A stretch of DNA of 64,000 nucleotides from Nemertoderma westbladi (taxonomy: Eukaryota; Xenacoelomorpha; Nemertodermatida; Nemertodermatidae). Position numbers and translations under genes: made by a program. Location of the stretch: contig JAUCBJ010008717.1 in the NCBI GenBank assembly GCA_032718475.1, positions 33,105 to 97,104 on the forward strand, given 5' to 3'. Each line of letters opens with the position of its first letter. The stretch's first letter is position 1. Positions 52,913 to 64,000 of the stretch are shown piece after piece. The notes under the pieces were generated by a model that saw only the letters and a list, made by a program, of their open reading frames with translations, searched no databases and had not been told where the DNA came from.

Positions 52913-55425
52913 AACCTGACCTGACCTGACCTGACCTGACCTGACCTGACCTGACCTGACCTGACCTGACCTGACCTGACCTGACCTGACCTGACCTGAC
53001 CTGACCTGACCTGACCTGACCTGACCTGACCTGACCTGACCTGACCTGACCTGACCTGACCTGACCTGACCTGACCTGACCTGACCTGACCTGACCTGAC
53101 CTGACCTGACCTGACCTGACCTGACCTGACCTGACCTGACCTGACCTGACCTGACCTGACCTGACCTGACCTGACCTGACCTGACCTGACCTGACCTGAC
53201 CTGACCGGACCGGACCGGTCCGGACCGGACCTGACCTGACCTGACCTGACCTGACCTGACCTGACCTGACCTGACCTGACCTGACCTGACCTGACCTGAC
53301 CTGACCTGACCTGACCTGACCTGACCTGACCTGACCTGACCTGACCTGACCTGACCTGACCTGACCTGACCTGACCTGACCTGACCTGACCTGACCTGAC
53401 CTGACCTGACCTGACCTGACCTGACCTGACCTGACCTGACCTGACCTGACCTGACCTGACCTGACCTGACCTGACCTGACCTGACCTGACCTGACCTGAC
53501 CTGACCTGACCTGACCTGACCTGACCTGACCTGACCTGACCTGACCTGACCTGACCTGACCTGACCTGACCTGACCTGACCTGACCTGACCTGACCTGAC
53601 CTGACCTGACCTGACCTGACCTGACCTGACCTGACCTGACCTGACCTGACCTGACCTGACCTGACCTGACCTGACCTGACCTGACCTGACCTGACCTGAC
53701 CTGACCTGACCTGACCTGACCTGACCTGACCTGACCTGACCTGACCTGACCTGACCTGACCTGACCTGACCTGACCTGACCTGACCTGACCTGACCTGAC
53801 CTGACCTGACCTGACCTGACCTGACCTGACCTGACCTGACCTGACCTGACCTGACCTGACCTGACCTGACCTGACCTGACCTGACCTGACCTGACCTGAC
53901 CTGACCTGACCTGACCTGACCTGACCTGACCTGACCTGACCTGACCTGACCTGACCTGACCTGACCTGACCTGACCTGACCTGACCTGACCTGACCTGAC
54001 CTGACCTGACCTGACCTGACCTGACCTGACCTGACCTGACCTGACCTGACCTGACCTGACCTGACCTGACCTGACCTGACCTGACCTGACCTGACCTGAC
54101 CTGACCTGACCTGACCTGACCTGACCTGACCTGACCTGACCTGACCTGACCTGACCTGACCTGACCTGACCTGACCTGACCTGACCTGACCTGACCTGAC
54201 CTGACCTGACCTGACCTGACCTGACCTGACCTGACCTGACCTGACCTGACCTGACCTGACCTGACCTGACCTGACCTGACCTGACCTGACCTGACCTGAC
54301 CTGACCTGACCTGACCTGACCTGACCTGACCTGACCTGACCTGACCTGACCTGACCTGACCTGACCTGACCTGACCTGACCTGACCTGACCTGACCTGAC
54401 CTGACCTGACCTGACCTGACCTGACCTGACCTGACCTGACCTGACCTGACCTGACCTGACCTGACCTGACCTGACCTGACCTGACCTGACCTGACCTGAC
54501 CTGACCTGACCTGACCTGACCTGACCTGACCTGACCTGACCTGACCTGACCTGACCTGACCTGACCTGACCTGACCTGACCTGACCTGACCTGACCTGAC
54601 CTGACCTGACCTGACCTGACCTGACCTGACCTGACCTGACCTGACCTGACCTGACCTGACCTGACCTGACCTGACCTGACCTGACCTGACCTGACCTGAC
54701 CTGACCTGACCTGACCTGACCTGACCTGACCTGACCTGACCTGACCTGACCTGACCTGACCTGACCTGACCTGACCTGACCTGACCTGACCTGACCTGAC
54801 CTGACCTGACCTGACCTGACCTGACCTGACCTGACCTGACCTGACCTGACCTGACCTGACCTGACCTGACCTGACCTGACCTGACCTGACCTGACCTGAC
54901 CTGACCTGACCTGACCTGACCTGACCTGACCTGACCTGACCTGACCTGACCTGACCTGACCTGACCTGACCTGACCTGACCTGACCTGACCTGACCTGAC
55001 CTGACCTGACCTGACCTGACCTGACCTGACCTGACCTGACCTGACCTGACCTGACCTGACCTGACCTGACCTGACCTGACCTGACCTGACCTGACCTGAC
55101 CTGACCTGACCTGACCTGACCTGACCTGACCTGACCTGACCTGACCTGACCTGACCTGACCTGACCTGACCTGACCTGACCTGACCTGACCTGACCTGAC
55201 CTGACCTGACCTGACCTGACCTGACCTGACCTGACCTGACCTGACCTGACCTGACCTGACCTGACCTGACCTGACCTGACCTGACCTGACCTGACCTGAC
55301 CTGACCTGACCTGACCTGACCTGACCTGACCTGACCTGACCTGACCTGACCTGACCTGACCTGACCTGACCTGACCTGACCTGACCTGACCTGACCTGAC
55401 CTGACCTGACCTGACCTGACCTGAC
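52913..55425. repeat. (GACCT)n / (TCAGG)n pentanucleotide array, about 500 units
   Basis: About 2.5 kb of almost perfect pentamers. The only variant patch seen is at 53205-53230, where units read GACCG with one GTCCG. The long open frames (repeating SGQVR) exist only because the repeat lacks stops. The minus strand reads TCAGG repeated, the telomere repeat known from many beetles, and also contains AGGTCA in every unit. It separates LINE copy A from a CR1-like LINE fragment. Confidence 0.98.
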
Positions 55426-55428
55426 TGA

Positions 55429-56476
55429 TTCAAGTCCTACCTGTCAGACAGAGGTCAAACTGTAGTCATTAGCAAATCGCAGTCTACTGTACAAAAGATT
55501 ACCTGTGGTGTACAGCAAGGTAGTATATTAGGTCCTCTGCTTTTTGTATGCTATGTAAATGATATGAAAAGTAGTATAGATCCCGATTTTTAACTCATTT
55601 TATATGCCGACGACAGTGCTCTTATTTTCTCTCATAAAGATCCTATCCATATTTCCCAAAAGTTAAGTGCAGTTCTAGAATCCTGTAATGAGTGGTTGGT
55701 TGATAATAAGCTATCCATTCACTACGGTAAGACTGAAAGTATTTTGTTTGGTTCCAAAAGAAAGTTAAAGAAGGTAACTAAGTTTGAAGTCACTAGTAAT
55801 GGACATAAGATTGAAAATAAAAAGGAAGTTAAATATTTAGGCGCCACATTGGATAACTGCTTATCAGGAGAAAGTACAGTGAAAAATATTTTCTCGAAAG
55901 TTAACAGTAGGCTTAGGTTTCTATACAGAAATCAAAATAGTTTGAACACCGACTCCCGCAAGTTACTTTGCTCTTCTTTAATACAGTGTCACATGGACTA
56001 TGCGTGCTCTTCTTGGTATGAAGGCTTAACCAAACAGCTTAAATGTAAATTACAAGTAGCTCAGAATAAAGTAGTACGATTTATTAAAGACTACAAACCT
56101 AGGCACCACCTAACTCCAGATGACTTTTCTGAATCTGGACTACTCTAACTTAGATGGTAGAGTTAAGCAGCTACGCCTTAACCATGTGCATAAAGTGTAT
56201 TATGGTAAATGTCCCAATTACCTAAAACAAAAATTCAACATAGTACGCGATACACACCTTTACAGTACCAGAGCTAGTGCTTCAAACTTCTACCTCCCGA
56301 ATTGTAAATCCTTTGAATCTGATACTTTCTTTTCAACGGCATTAAAAATTAGAACGCTCTGCCTAATGAAATTAAAAACCTAGATAATCAACATTCTTTT
56401 ATATCTGCAGTTAAATCTCACCTCCGTGTGCCATGTAAAAATAGGTACAATAGTCCTACAGTAAGTTATTAGTTTA
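55429..56476 (+). pseudogene. 3' fragment of the CR1-like LINE (RT C-terminus)
   Basis: From GATTCAAGTCCTACCTG onward it matches the LINE at 24489-24919 (YADD box near 55600, one stop at about 55590). It then continues with the part missing there: KYLGATLDN, FLYRNQNSLN, QCHMDYACSSWYEGL and RFIKDYKPR. A frame change at about 56148 leads to the C-terminal region (HVHKVYYGKCPNYL). The (GACCT)n array abuts its 5' end. Confidence 0.85.
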
Positions 56477-56480
56477 TTAA

Positions 56481-58097
56481 GGGGGGGGTACACCCCCCAT
56501 CAGGTCAAAATTTTCATTTTTTGTTTTTTTATTTCATCTAGAGTAGAATTTAATGCGGATTTCAAATCTGGAAACGGCTTAGCGAGATCTCTTTTACTTC
56601 TCGAGTAATGGCTGGTTTTCCGTCTGTATGTCTGTCTGTCTGTCCATCGAAATATTAAAAAGGGCATAAAATAAGCAATCTGAAATGTTTACTGTTAGGA
56701 TTTTTCTTAATGTCGATGTCTGTTTTAATATTTGGAATTATCTAATCACTATGTCTGTATCTCAGTCTGTCTCTCAGTTTGTCTGTCTGTTTGTATGTCT
56801 GTCTGTCTGTCAACATGTCCGTCAAATTTTAATTAATATATATTTAATAGATATTTGTGAGTTTTGTATTACATATTGAACAGTTGTCTAATGGACTAGT
56901 TGTCTACTAGTAATAACCAATGTGAACCATCATATAACAATAGCTAGTAATAATTATTCTGGGAAACAACCATAAACTTATTTTTTTTAAATTCCGCAGG
57001 CTCTGAGAATAATTCACGTGCTGCGCGAAGTCTTCATGTGCAGCATGAACTTTTCATGTGCCGCGTGAAGGCTTCTCATTCTGATCAAAAAGCTTTCCGA
57101 GGTGCTCGATTAATTAACGTGCTTTATGATGAATTTAAGTTCTACGTGAAACCTTCACCTGCTGCGCAAATGTCTCACGTGCTGCGCGAAGGTTTCACGT
57201 GCTGCGCAAAGCTTAATGTTCTGTGTAAAGGCTTATTATAAAATTATGTGGAAATTTTTATATAATTTTGAAGGTTTCTTAAGGTTATCTCATTATTCCA
57301 TGACTATTTATTACTAAATGACGAAATAGTATGCGATCACATCAATACGCCAAAATGTAATTTGTTCACGTGCTGCGCGAAGTGTTTTTTGGCAAGCACT
57401 CTAAAATTATTTTAACAGGTTGTTAAAAGTGGGTAGGGGTTTTTTTGAACCAAATTCAAAAAAAAATCAAAAAAAAAAATAAAAAAAAAATCAAAAAAAA
57501 TGTCATTCTATTTTGTATCTATTTTTGCGTTTTTCTCGACTTTTTATTTTTCAGGCTTTCCTCATCTCCAAAACCTTATAACTCAGTCAATCTTCCACCT
57601 TTTTGTCTGAAATTTGGTTTCAGTCTTCTAGACATGTTACTTTTCATAAGTTGTAGACAGATTTTCGAAATTTCGATTCAATCCCAAGTTATAAGGTGCC
57701 AATCACAAAATCGACGAAATATTGGAAAATATGTGATATTAATTTCCAATAGTGGTGTAATTATGCCAATAAAATTTTAACTGGACCAAATTTCGGAAAT
57801 CTGTCTACAAGTTTTACACATATAGGCGGCTGCTTTAAAAATAAAAAAAAACTTTTCAAAAATATGCATGTGGTAAAATGTTATAAGCATTTAAGTAATC
57901 AATCAATAAATCAATCGATATTTCCAATCAATCAATCAATATCATAGTCTGATTATCAAATATCTGAATTTTTTTTATCATGATATTGAAGACACACATG
58001 TCCTTGGTTAACGTGCAAAAAATTGGAGAAAATGGATGAGGTGGGAACATCAGGCATCCGATATGCCGATTCCTCTCCAAGGGGGGTGAACCCCCCC
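56481..58097. mobile_element. TTAA-flanked non-autonomous element
   Basis: 1617 bp with inverted ends GGGGGGGGTACACCCCCC / GGGGGGTGAACCCCCCC, flanked by TTAA at 56477-56480 and 58098-58101. The interior holds a CTGT microsatellite (about 56615-56640 and 56760-56810), several copies of CACGTGCTGCGCGAAG (57016, 57175, 57194, 57364), and A-rich runs at 57457-57500. No transposase. The TTAA flanks suggest piggyBac-type mobilisation. Confidence 0.7.
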
Positions 58098-58189
58098 TTA
58101 ATATATATTTAAAGATACACCCCCAGTCGGGGTAAAAAATAAATTGTAAAAAATTTGATTAAATAGGTTATTAGTAAAAAAAAAACCGC

Positions 58190-58521
58190 ATGATAAAAGA
58201 TAATACCAGTTAAGTATTGTCTATTTGTGGGGCGAGCCGTGTTGTGAAGGAAACGAATTTATGAGAGTGACAGCACCGAGAGAGGAGGACATTGAGGGCA
58301 ATGAAGCGCATGGTAACGCGACTGGGACGATTCCATACAGAATCTGCAGACGCAGCTAGAGGAGAGTTCATGGAACCCCCGGTTGTTCAGACACAGCTTG
58401 TGGTGAAATCCGTGGGCTGTCGCTCGCGCAACCAGGTGCCGGTTCTTCTGACCAGGCTTCTTCCACGTTGCCGAGGAGAAAGCTGGGCCGTCGGAGTATT
58501 GCTCGGCGACAAAGTTTGCAT
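58190..58521 (-). pseudogene. Possible LINE C-terminal zinc-knuckle fragment
   Basis: The minus strand reads HGFHHKL, then CVCRFCMESSQSRYHALHCPQC, resembling the CCHC-type C-terminus of some non-LTR retrotransposons. It abuts the truncated 5' end of RTE-like copy B. The family is uncertain and only this motif supports it. Confidence 0.3.
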
Positions 58522-60789
58522 CTCTGTACAAGACTGTAATGCCTTTACACTTCGACCCTTCTCCAGTGATCACCGCCTTATTGTGGCCAAGGTAAGACTT
58601 AGTCTGCGTGCTAGCAGAACAACGAAATCTGCCTTGCCGCGGCATGACTGGTCCTCTCTGTTGCAACAGCCAAGTGTGAGATCCAGCTTCACACTACAGC
58701 TGAGCAACAGGTATGAGGCTCTTGCCTCTGAGGCGGCAGATCACTGTGAGGGCTATACTGCCTTTACAGAAGCAGTTAAGTTAGCAGCTGCAGAAACAGT
58801 TCCTGTATACCCTCGAAACAGGAAAAGGGCCCCCTGGACTGACAACAAAATTCAAAAGTGCCGAAATGACCTTCGTAAGGCGCAGAAAGAGTCCCGACTC
58901 AAACAGACTACAGCAGCCAAGAATGCAGTTAAGGCTGCATCTAGGTCCCTGAACAAGCAGTACTCTGTTAATCTACAGGAGCTAATAAACCAACAAGTTG
59001 ATGCCATCAATGATGCTGACGACAGCAGGCAATCATCCCAGGCATGGAAATCGATCAATCCGCTTACTGGGCGGAAAAGCCAACCAACCACCAAGGTTAA
59101 GGCTGAATCACCAGCCGATCGCCTCAATGGTTGGAAAGCCCACTTTGAAAAGCTCCTCAATAATGACAGGGTATTGCCTGATAACTTTATAGAAGTAAAG
59201 GTGTCTGAGTCTGTACTCCCAGATATTCCCATTGGCGATATCTCCTTTGCAGAAGTGAAGGCTGCTGCAAAGAGCATTAAGACCAATCGTGCCAGTGGAG
59301 TAGATGGTGTTCCCTCTGAGGTCTTTAAAATACCTGAGTGTTTAAAGCTCATCTATCCCATCATAGTAGACATGTACCGTACAACAAGAGTCCCACAAGA
59401 AATGAAAACAAATAAGTTGGTGCCAGTTCCCAAGAAGGGCAACCTAACACTTTATCGTTCTTTTCGGGGAATCTCATTGATCTCGATTGCTGCAAAGCTA
59501 TACAATAGGATTCTATTAAATCGCATCAGGGATCCCATTGAGAGACTGCTCCGTGGAAATCAGAATGGGTTCCGTAAAGGTCGTGGGACCACGGAGCCCA
59601 TTTTGGCACTTAGAAGGATAATTGAAGAATTATCAAAAAAGAAAGACAGGCATCTGGCTGTTATCTTTGTTGACTTCTTCAAGGCCTTTGATTCAGTCTC
59701 TCGCTCACGTATGTTCAGCATACTTTCATTATATGGGATTCCTGATAAAATTATTGCAGCAATCAGATACGAGCAGTATACGATGGTTCGACAACATTTG
59801 TGTCTACTGTTGACGGTGACACAGAACCATTTGAAGTGTTATGGGGCGTCCTCCAAGGAGACACACTTGCACCATTCTTGTTCATTATTGTGGTTGACTA
59901 TGTTCTACGCATGTCCTTAGATCATCATAATGATGATGGGGTGATGATAACTCCACCTACTGGCTCCAGAAGTCGAGGAAATCCTGCCAAGTACCTAACT
60001 GATCTAGACTTTGCTGATGACTTAGGAGTACTCTCAGAATCATTAGAGGGAGCCCAACGGCTCCTCAGCTCATTAGAACATGCTGCTTCTAGTGTTGGTC
60101 TTTTTATTAACTCCAGAAAGACCAAAATTCTGACAGTTAACTTTGAAAGTCCTCAGCAAGTCTCTGATCGGATGAGAATAAGCTCAAAGGATGGTATGCT
60201 TGAGCATGTGGACGACTTCTGTTACCTGGGATCATGGATCCGGAAGTCAGGTGAGGACCTTGGAATACGTAAGCGAAAGGCATGGGCAGCCTTGAATAGG
60301 CTTTCCAGGATTTGGAAGTCACCGAGAATTAATCGGAAACTTAAGGTCCGATTATTTAGAGCAGCAGTAGTTCCAGTACTCCTCTACGGGAGTCCATGCT
60401 GGGCTCTAACTGCTGAGGACACCAAATCTCTGGATGGCACATTTATAAGAATGCTACGCCGGGTTCATTGTGTCAAGTACAATGCACACATCTCCAACCA
60501 GACACTATATAACATTGGAGGTGTCTCATTGGTTCCCCCAAGCTTGACACTAGAACAAAATCGCCTCCGCTTTGCAGGACATTGCTTTCGCCGTGAGGAC
60601 CAGCCAGTGCATAATCTTGTACTTTGGCAGCCTCATGGAGTGAATAAGCATGGTGGACAGCCCATGACTTTCTTGAGACGCATCTTAAAGGACACTGGCC
60701 TTAAAGATGCGGATGATCTAGCAAATGTCATGGGTGATAGGGAGTTGTGGCGGTGCAATTTTGTTGACAAGCCGGCACAGCATTCTTAA
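58522..60789 (+). pseudogene. RTE-like RT coding region, copy B, frameshifted
   Basis: It begins with the endonuclease end (SSDHRLIV), then RT motifs as in copy A. At about 59768 a net 5-base insertion (ATACGAGCAGTATAC against ATCCGTATAC) shifts the frame. Coding resumes at about 59800 with TEPFEVLWGVLQGDTLAP and DFADDLGVL and ends normally with DKPAQHS. It has Trp where copy A has its TAG stop. Inactive through truncation and frameshift. Confidence 0.85.
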
Positions 60790-60839
60790 AAATGCAGCTG
60801 AAATGCAGCATGCCGATCCTAGTAGTAGTAGTAGTAGTA
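58522..60839 (+). mobile_element. RTE-like LINE, copy B (5'-truncated)
   Basis: The match to copy A starts at TCTGTACAAGACTG (about 58522) and runs to the 3' end, which finishes in CCTAGTAGTAGTAG, a short (GTA)n tail. It lacks the first part of the endonuclease. Orientation is opposite to copy A. Confidence 0.88.
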
Positions 60840-61851
60840 TACACCATTTATACAAAATGTCTAATACAAGTTGAATGTCTTCGCGGTTACTTGTATAGAT
60901 TGCCAAGTCATCGGCATAAAATATAAACTTTATGAGGGCGACGGCGTTTCGAATAGCATTGGCGAGGTTTGCGATGTATAAAATGAAGCAGGTTGGTGAT
61001 AGGCAGTCCCCTTGTAAAACTCCACGTAATTGAGTTATTATATTCGATAGTCTGAGGCCATCAAATATCCGGATTTTGTTATGAGTCAACGCCTTTATTA
61101 GGTCGTAAATCTTACCTCTGATGCCAAAATTGTGTAGTTTCCATAGTAGCACTGACCTGCTGATTGAATCAAAGGCCTTTCGGAAATCGACAAACAATAC
61201 ATAAGTATTTCGGTTCTTAGGGTTAGGGCTTTAAAAAGCTTCTGCGATATCGCTTATTAACTGACTAATGGCTCCCATTGTAGACCTTCCAGGAGTGAAC
61301 CCGAATTGCTCCTGAGGTATCGAGGTCGGCGGAATATTAAAACGAATTCTCTTATTTATTACGGATGTCAGGGTCTTAAGAAGTACACATAGAAGTGCGA
61401 TCCCTCGGTAATTGTCAGAATTTGTTATGGTTCCTTTTCCCTTGTAGAGTATAACGATAAAGCTTTCGAGCCAAATACAAGGCAGAGTTCCTGCATTTAA
61501 ACAGGTGTTGTAGATCAGAGTGAGGAAAGTTAGGATGATAGGCAGCCCTTGCTTCAGATGCTCGTAAAATAGTCGATCGGGTCCACTGGCTTTATTGTTT
61601 GCAGCCTCATTGATTACTGATTTAATTTCAGCCCCTGTGATTGGTTCGTTAAACCATTCCTGTTCAGTCCTTTCCTGCTCTGTAGTGTAAGGTATATTTG
61701 GGCAGTCCGGGGGATCATTGACGCAGCCTAGGAGATCTTCGAAATGTGTTTCTAGTTGACCAGCTTCGATGGGGGCCACTGTGGGTTTGCGGTCTCGGAA
61801 GAGATCCCAAGGTTTAACTTCAGCTTTACTCAGCTTCTCAGCTGAGTTTAG
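60840..61851 (-). pseudogene. Reverse transcriptase fragment of a different LINE
   Basis: The minus strand contains PITGAEIKSVINEAANNKASGPD, YKGKGTITNSDNYRGIALL, QFGFTPGRSTMGA, FVDFRKAFDSISR, GVLQGDCLSPTCF and FIFYADDLAIY. One TAA at 61231-61233 interrupts an otherwise continuous frame, which reaches back to about 61851. The fragment ends at 60840 where copy B inserted, losing the RT thumb. Confidence 0.8.
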
Positions 61852-62100
61852 TTTATTAATTATTTACTATTTATACTGTAATTACGTTTTATAATAAATT
61901 GTTCTGTACATTACATCTTTATCGTTGAGTCGGACATTGTCACGCTCTCGGTAAAGTTGTACATGTACATATATAGTGTAATTACGTTTTATATTGGTTT
62001 TAGGTTAGCGTAATGTAATATTGTATTTGTAACCAAGTAACATAAAGGACTCCCTTGGAAATAAGCTGCAAAGCTTTAGGGGTAATCCTATATGTTATGT
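61852..62100. other. AT-rich sequence, probable LINE 3' tail
   Basis: No gene. GTAATTACGTTTTATA occurs at about 61880 and 61978. The end (GGACTCCCTTGGAAATAAGC, then AAAGCTTTAGGGG) resembles LINE 3' untranslated sequence. Confidence 0.4.
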
Positions 62101-63430
62101 TGGACAATACTGCCTAACTGCCTAACTGCCTGTATACTGGTTTTATGGCCACATGCTGTCATGGCTTTCGATGATGACAAGGTCGACAAGGAACCCATTC
62201 CTTCTAAAGTATGCTGCCATTTCTCCAACGACGTGTTGGCGTACATATGGACTGCTCACAACCGTGGTTTTCACCGCAATCTGTATCTACGGTAGTAGGC
62301 TCCTGGCCCAGATTCCCTGATAGATCTCTAAAAGAAGCCAAGTTGGCACTCCTTGATTTGCTTGAGAATACTGGCCCTGATCGCATGTTTGCAAAGCAAG
62401 ACTTCACGAAGAAACGTCAGCTAGGCGACTTGTTCAGGGAAAAAGTGGTGAGTGATATTATTGATACCTTTGAATACCCGGGCTTCCAGAATTTGGATCC
62501 TCAACCCGTGTTTATTCCTAAGGATTTATCAGCAATCCCTCCGTTTTCGATTACGGAAGCTGACATGCTCTACCTACTTAACATAGTTAGTGGATTACAG
62601 GATACGATACGGTACTGGATGTCCCCAGTACCGTGTTATCCCCCGGTACAACGGGTGAAGGGAATCAGGGCGAGCCGGCTGGCACTACGTATGCGTGTGT
62701 AGCTGGACTGGATCTACCCTCAGTGGCTGCAAAACAGCATCCGGCTGGTGCCGCTAAAAAACCGAAAAAGAAGAAGGATCCAAAGTCCTCAGGGGGTGGC
62801 GGCAATTCGGCAGCTGCTGTCGTCACTCCTGTTGGTATAATCGAGGTTCCGGACGACTCGTCTGACTCAGAAAACGACGTTGTGGTGGTAACCGATTCAG
62901 TCATCAATGTCCCATTTACCAGTGTGGGTAGCAATGGCAAACAGAGCTGCGTGGGAGCGGAGAAACGTCCTTCGAGTTTATACCCGGATCGAGGTCCTCC
63001 TCTGCAACCCGGTGAGAACTCCGCTCAATGGCGGAACTCTCGATCATGTAGACCTCCGCCTGTCTATGGTAGTTCTGACAGTGTAGCCTTCAGTGCTTTA
63101 GTCCCTAAAAAGAAAATCTTCCTAACTAACTGCGTTGCAGACGTGACTAGTGAAGTTGTATCCGACCACGTTAAGAATTCGACTGGATTCGATGTTGTTG
63201 CCTTTCAGGTCGTTCGTGATCACCTGCAAGCTGAACGAAATGGAAAAGCTGATGGACGGCGCGCTATGGCCTCGGTATTGTTGCATTCATGTATTCGTGG
63301 ATTATCATCGACGAAAGCAGGTTCATGGGTCCTTTGCAGCTGGTCCTGTTGCTCATAGCAACGGTACTGAATCTACTGATACACCTACTGTTAAGGGTAC
63401 GGGCATTGTAGGTGACAAGGGCCAATAACT
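62101..63430 (+). pseudogene. ORF1-like region of a LINE (frameshifted)
   Basis: Frame one (62211-62702) contains SLKEAKLALLDLLENTGPDRMF. Frame two (62633-63358) has a Lys-rich patch (KKPKKKKDPKSS), an acidic DDSSDSEND patch and KKIFLTNCVADVTSEVV. Frame three (to 63428) holds LWPRYCCIHVFVDYHRRKQVHG. The layout (disordered, basic, then a small folded C-terminal region just before the endonuclease ORF) suits a LINE ORF1 nucleic-acid-binding protein. At least two frame breaks occur (about 62620 and 63230). The exact start is unclear. Confidence 0.55.
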
Positions 63431-63576
63431 GCTCACAGTTATGTTTATTCATCACTTAATCTGAATAAATTTTATACTGTATATAGTTTATATTTTTCAA
63501 GTTATTATACAATTTTTATTTTACAGGATTTTCTCTGATTATATATTTAATAATATAGTGTATTTATCTTTTAATA

Positions 63577-64000
63577 ATGTCTAGTATTATAACTATGAAT
63601 TTTTTATTCCGTATCATGTACCTATGTATCCTACTAGTAATGGCTGTGAATAATCCAATCAGTAAGTTAACAGTTGCATCGTATAACTGCAACTCAGTGC
63701 GTACTTCGTCTTCCAGAAATGTTATCTCAGAATTATGTAACCTGTCAATTGACATCATTTGTTTACAGGAGCATAGGCTTCCTGTACAGGACCTGAATTA
63801 TTTATCAACTTTAAATGATAAATACTTCGCCATAGGCTCGTCTCCTGTTGACTACAATAATGGTATTTTGGTAGGCAGACCATATGGGGGCGTTGCTTTC
63901 CTTTATAAACGCTGTATTTCCTCTGAAATCGAAATTGTTAATTTTAATGAACATAGAATTTTAGGTCTTCGCTTTAAAACTCGTGATAATAAATCGGTGC
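63577..64000 (+). CDS. Start of LINE ORF2: APE endonuclease (partial, runs off window)
   Basis: An ATG at 63577 opens a frame still open at 64000. After a hydrophobic leader (about residues 8-22, FLFRIMYLCILLVMA) come LTVASYNCNSVR, IDIICLQEHRL and GRPYGGVAFLYKR, which are early motifs of apurinic-type LINE endonucleases (Asn and Glu of the active site). A later ATG at 63640 would skip the leader. It follows the ORF1-like region in the same orientation. Confidence 0.8.
   Translation, partial: MSSIITMNFLFRIMYLCILLVMAVNNPISKLTVASYNCNSVRTSSSRNVISELCNLSIDIICLQEHRLPVQDLNYLSTLNDKYFAIGSSPVDYNNGILVGRPYGGVAFLYKRCISSEIEIVNFNEHRILGLRFKTRDNKSV

Noticed and set aside
52913-55425. True chromosome end (telomere)
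   Set aside because: Unique mobile-element sequence lies on both sides, so it is interstitial here.
52911-55433. 840-codon open frame repeating SGQVR
   Set aside because: Pure product of the stop-free pentamer array; no start context or family.

Overview
The window is repeat-dense DNA from an animal genome. Eukaryotic features are everywhere: AATAAA poly(A) signals, non-LTR and LTR retrotransposons, TTAA- and TA-flanked DNA elements, microsatellites and a Polinton/Maverick. The mix of Polinton, BEL/Pao elements, a CR1-like LINE with a 2A-type leader and PHD finger, and an RTE-like LINE fits an aquatic invertebrate, but I cannot name the taxon. I see no ordinary host gene. Almost all of the 64 kb is mobile elements nested in each other.

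Bases 243-19796 hold a nearly complete Polinton (adintovirus-like endogenous virus) with inverted repeats of about 0.87 kb. Rightward genes, in order: an unknown 148-aa protein, a C3HC4 RING protein, the packaging ATPase, a hydrophobic-tailed virion-type protein, a 56-aa basic ORF, the integrase, two tandem paralogous minor capsid (penton-like) proteins, a basic glycine-rich protein, the major capsid protein, the adenain-like protease and an unknown protein with possible RNase H-like start. Leftward genes: a 348-aa unknown, protein-primed-type DNA polymerase B, and a protein that reads as a two-repeat TATA-binding-protein (TBP) fold. All these frames are open. Copying (PolB), insertion (integrase), packaging (ATPase), capsid building (MCP, two mCPs, accessory proteins) and maturation (protease) are all represented. 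The TBP-like and RING genes suggest extra control of transcription and of host ubiquitin pathways. A 608-bp foldback element sits in the right inverted repeat.

Bases 19797-24919 are LINE debris. They include a CR1-like LINE whose 2A-type motif is split by another LINE's 3' end. Bases 25148-37152 are a young BEL/Pao element with 1232-bp LTRs that look identical and a 5-bp target duplication. It has lost reverse transcriptase, RNase H and most of integrase, and carries a broken zinc-knuckle gene between pol and the 3' LTR. It lies inside what may be an older LTR.

Bases 37158-39198 hold LTR/leader-like sequence, a LINE scrap and a 43-bp satellite. A second, older BEL/Pao element follows (about 39199-49171, minus strand). 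It has gag, protease, RT, RNase H and integrase but is broken by a stop, frameshifts and a piggyBac-type TTAA insertion. Its gag is cut by long G tracts.

Bases 49172-60839 contain two RTE-like LINE copies facing opposite ways. Between them are a 2.5-kb pure (GACCT)n array, which is the same repeat as (TCAGG)n, a CR1-like LINE 3' fragment and another TTAA-flanked element. The window ends with a further RT fragment (minus) and the start of another LINE whose endonuclease ORF runs off the edge.
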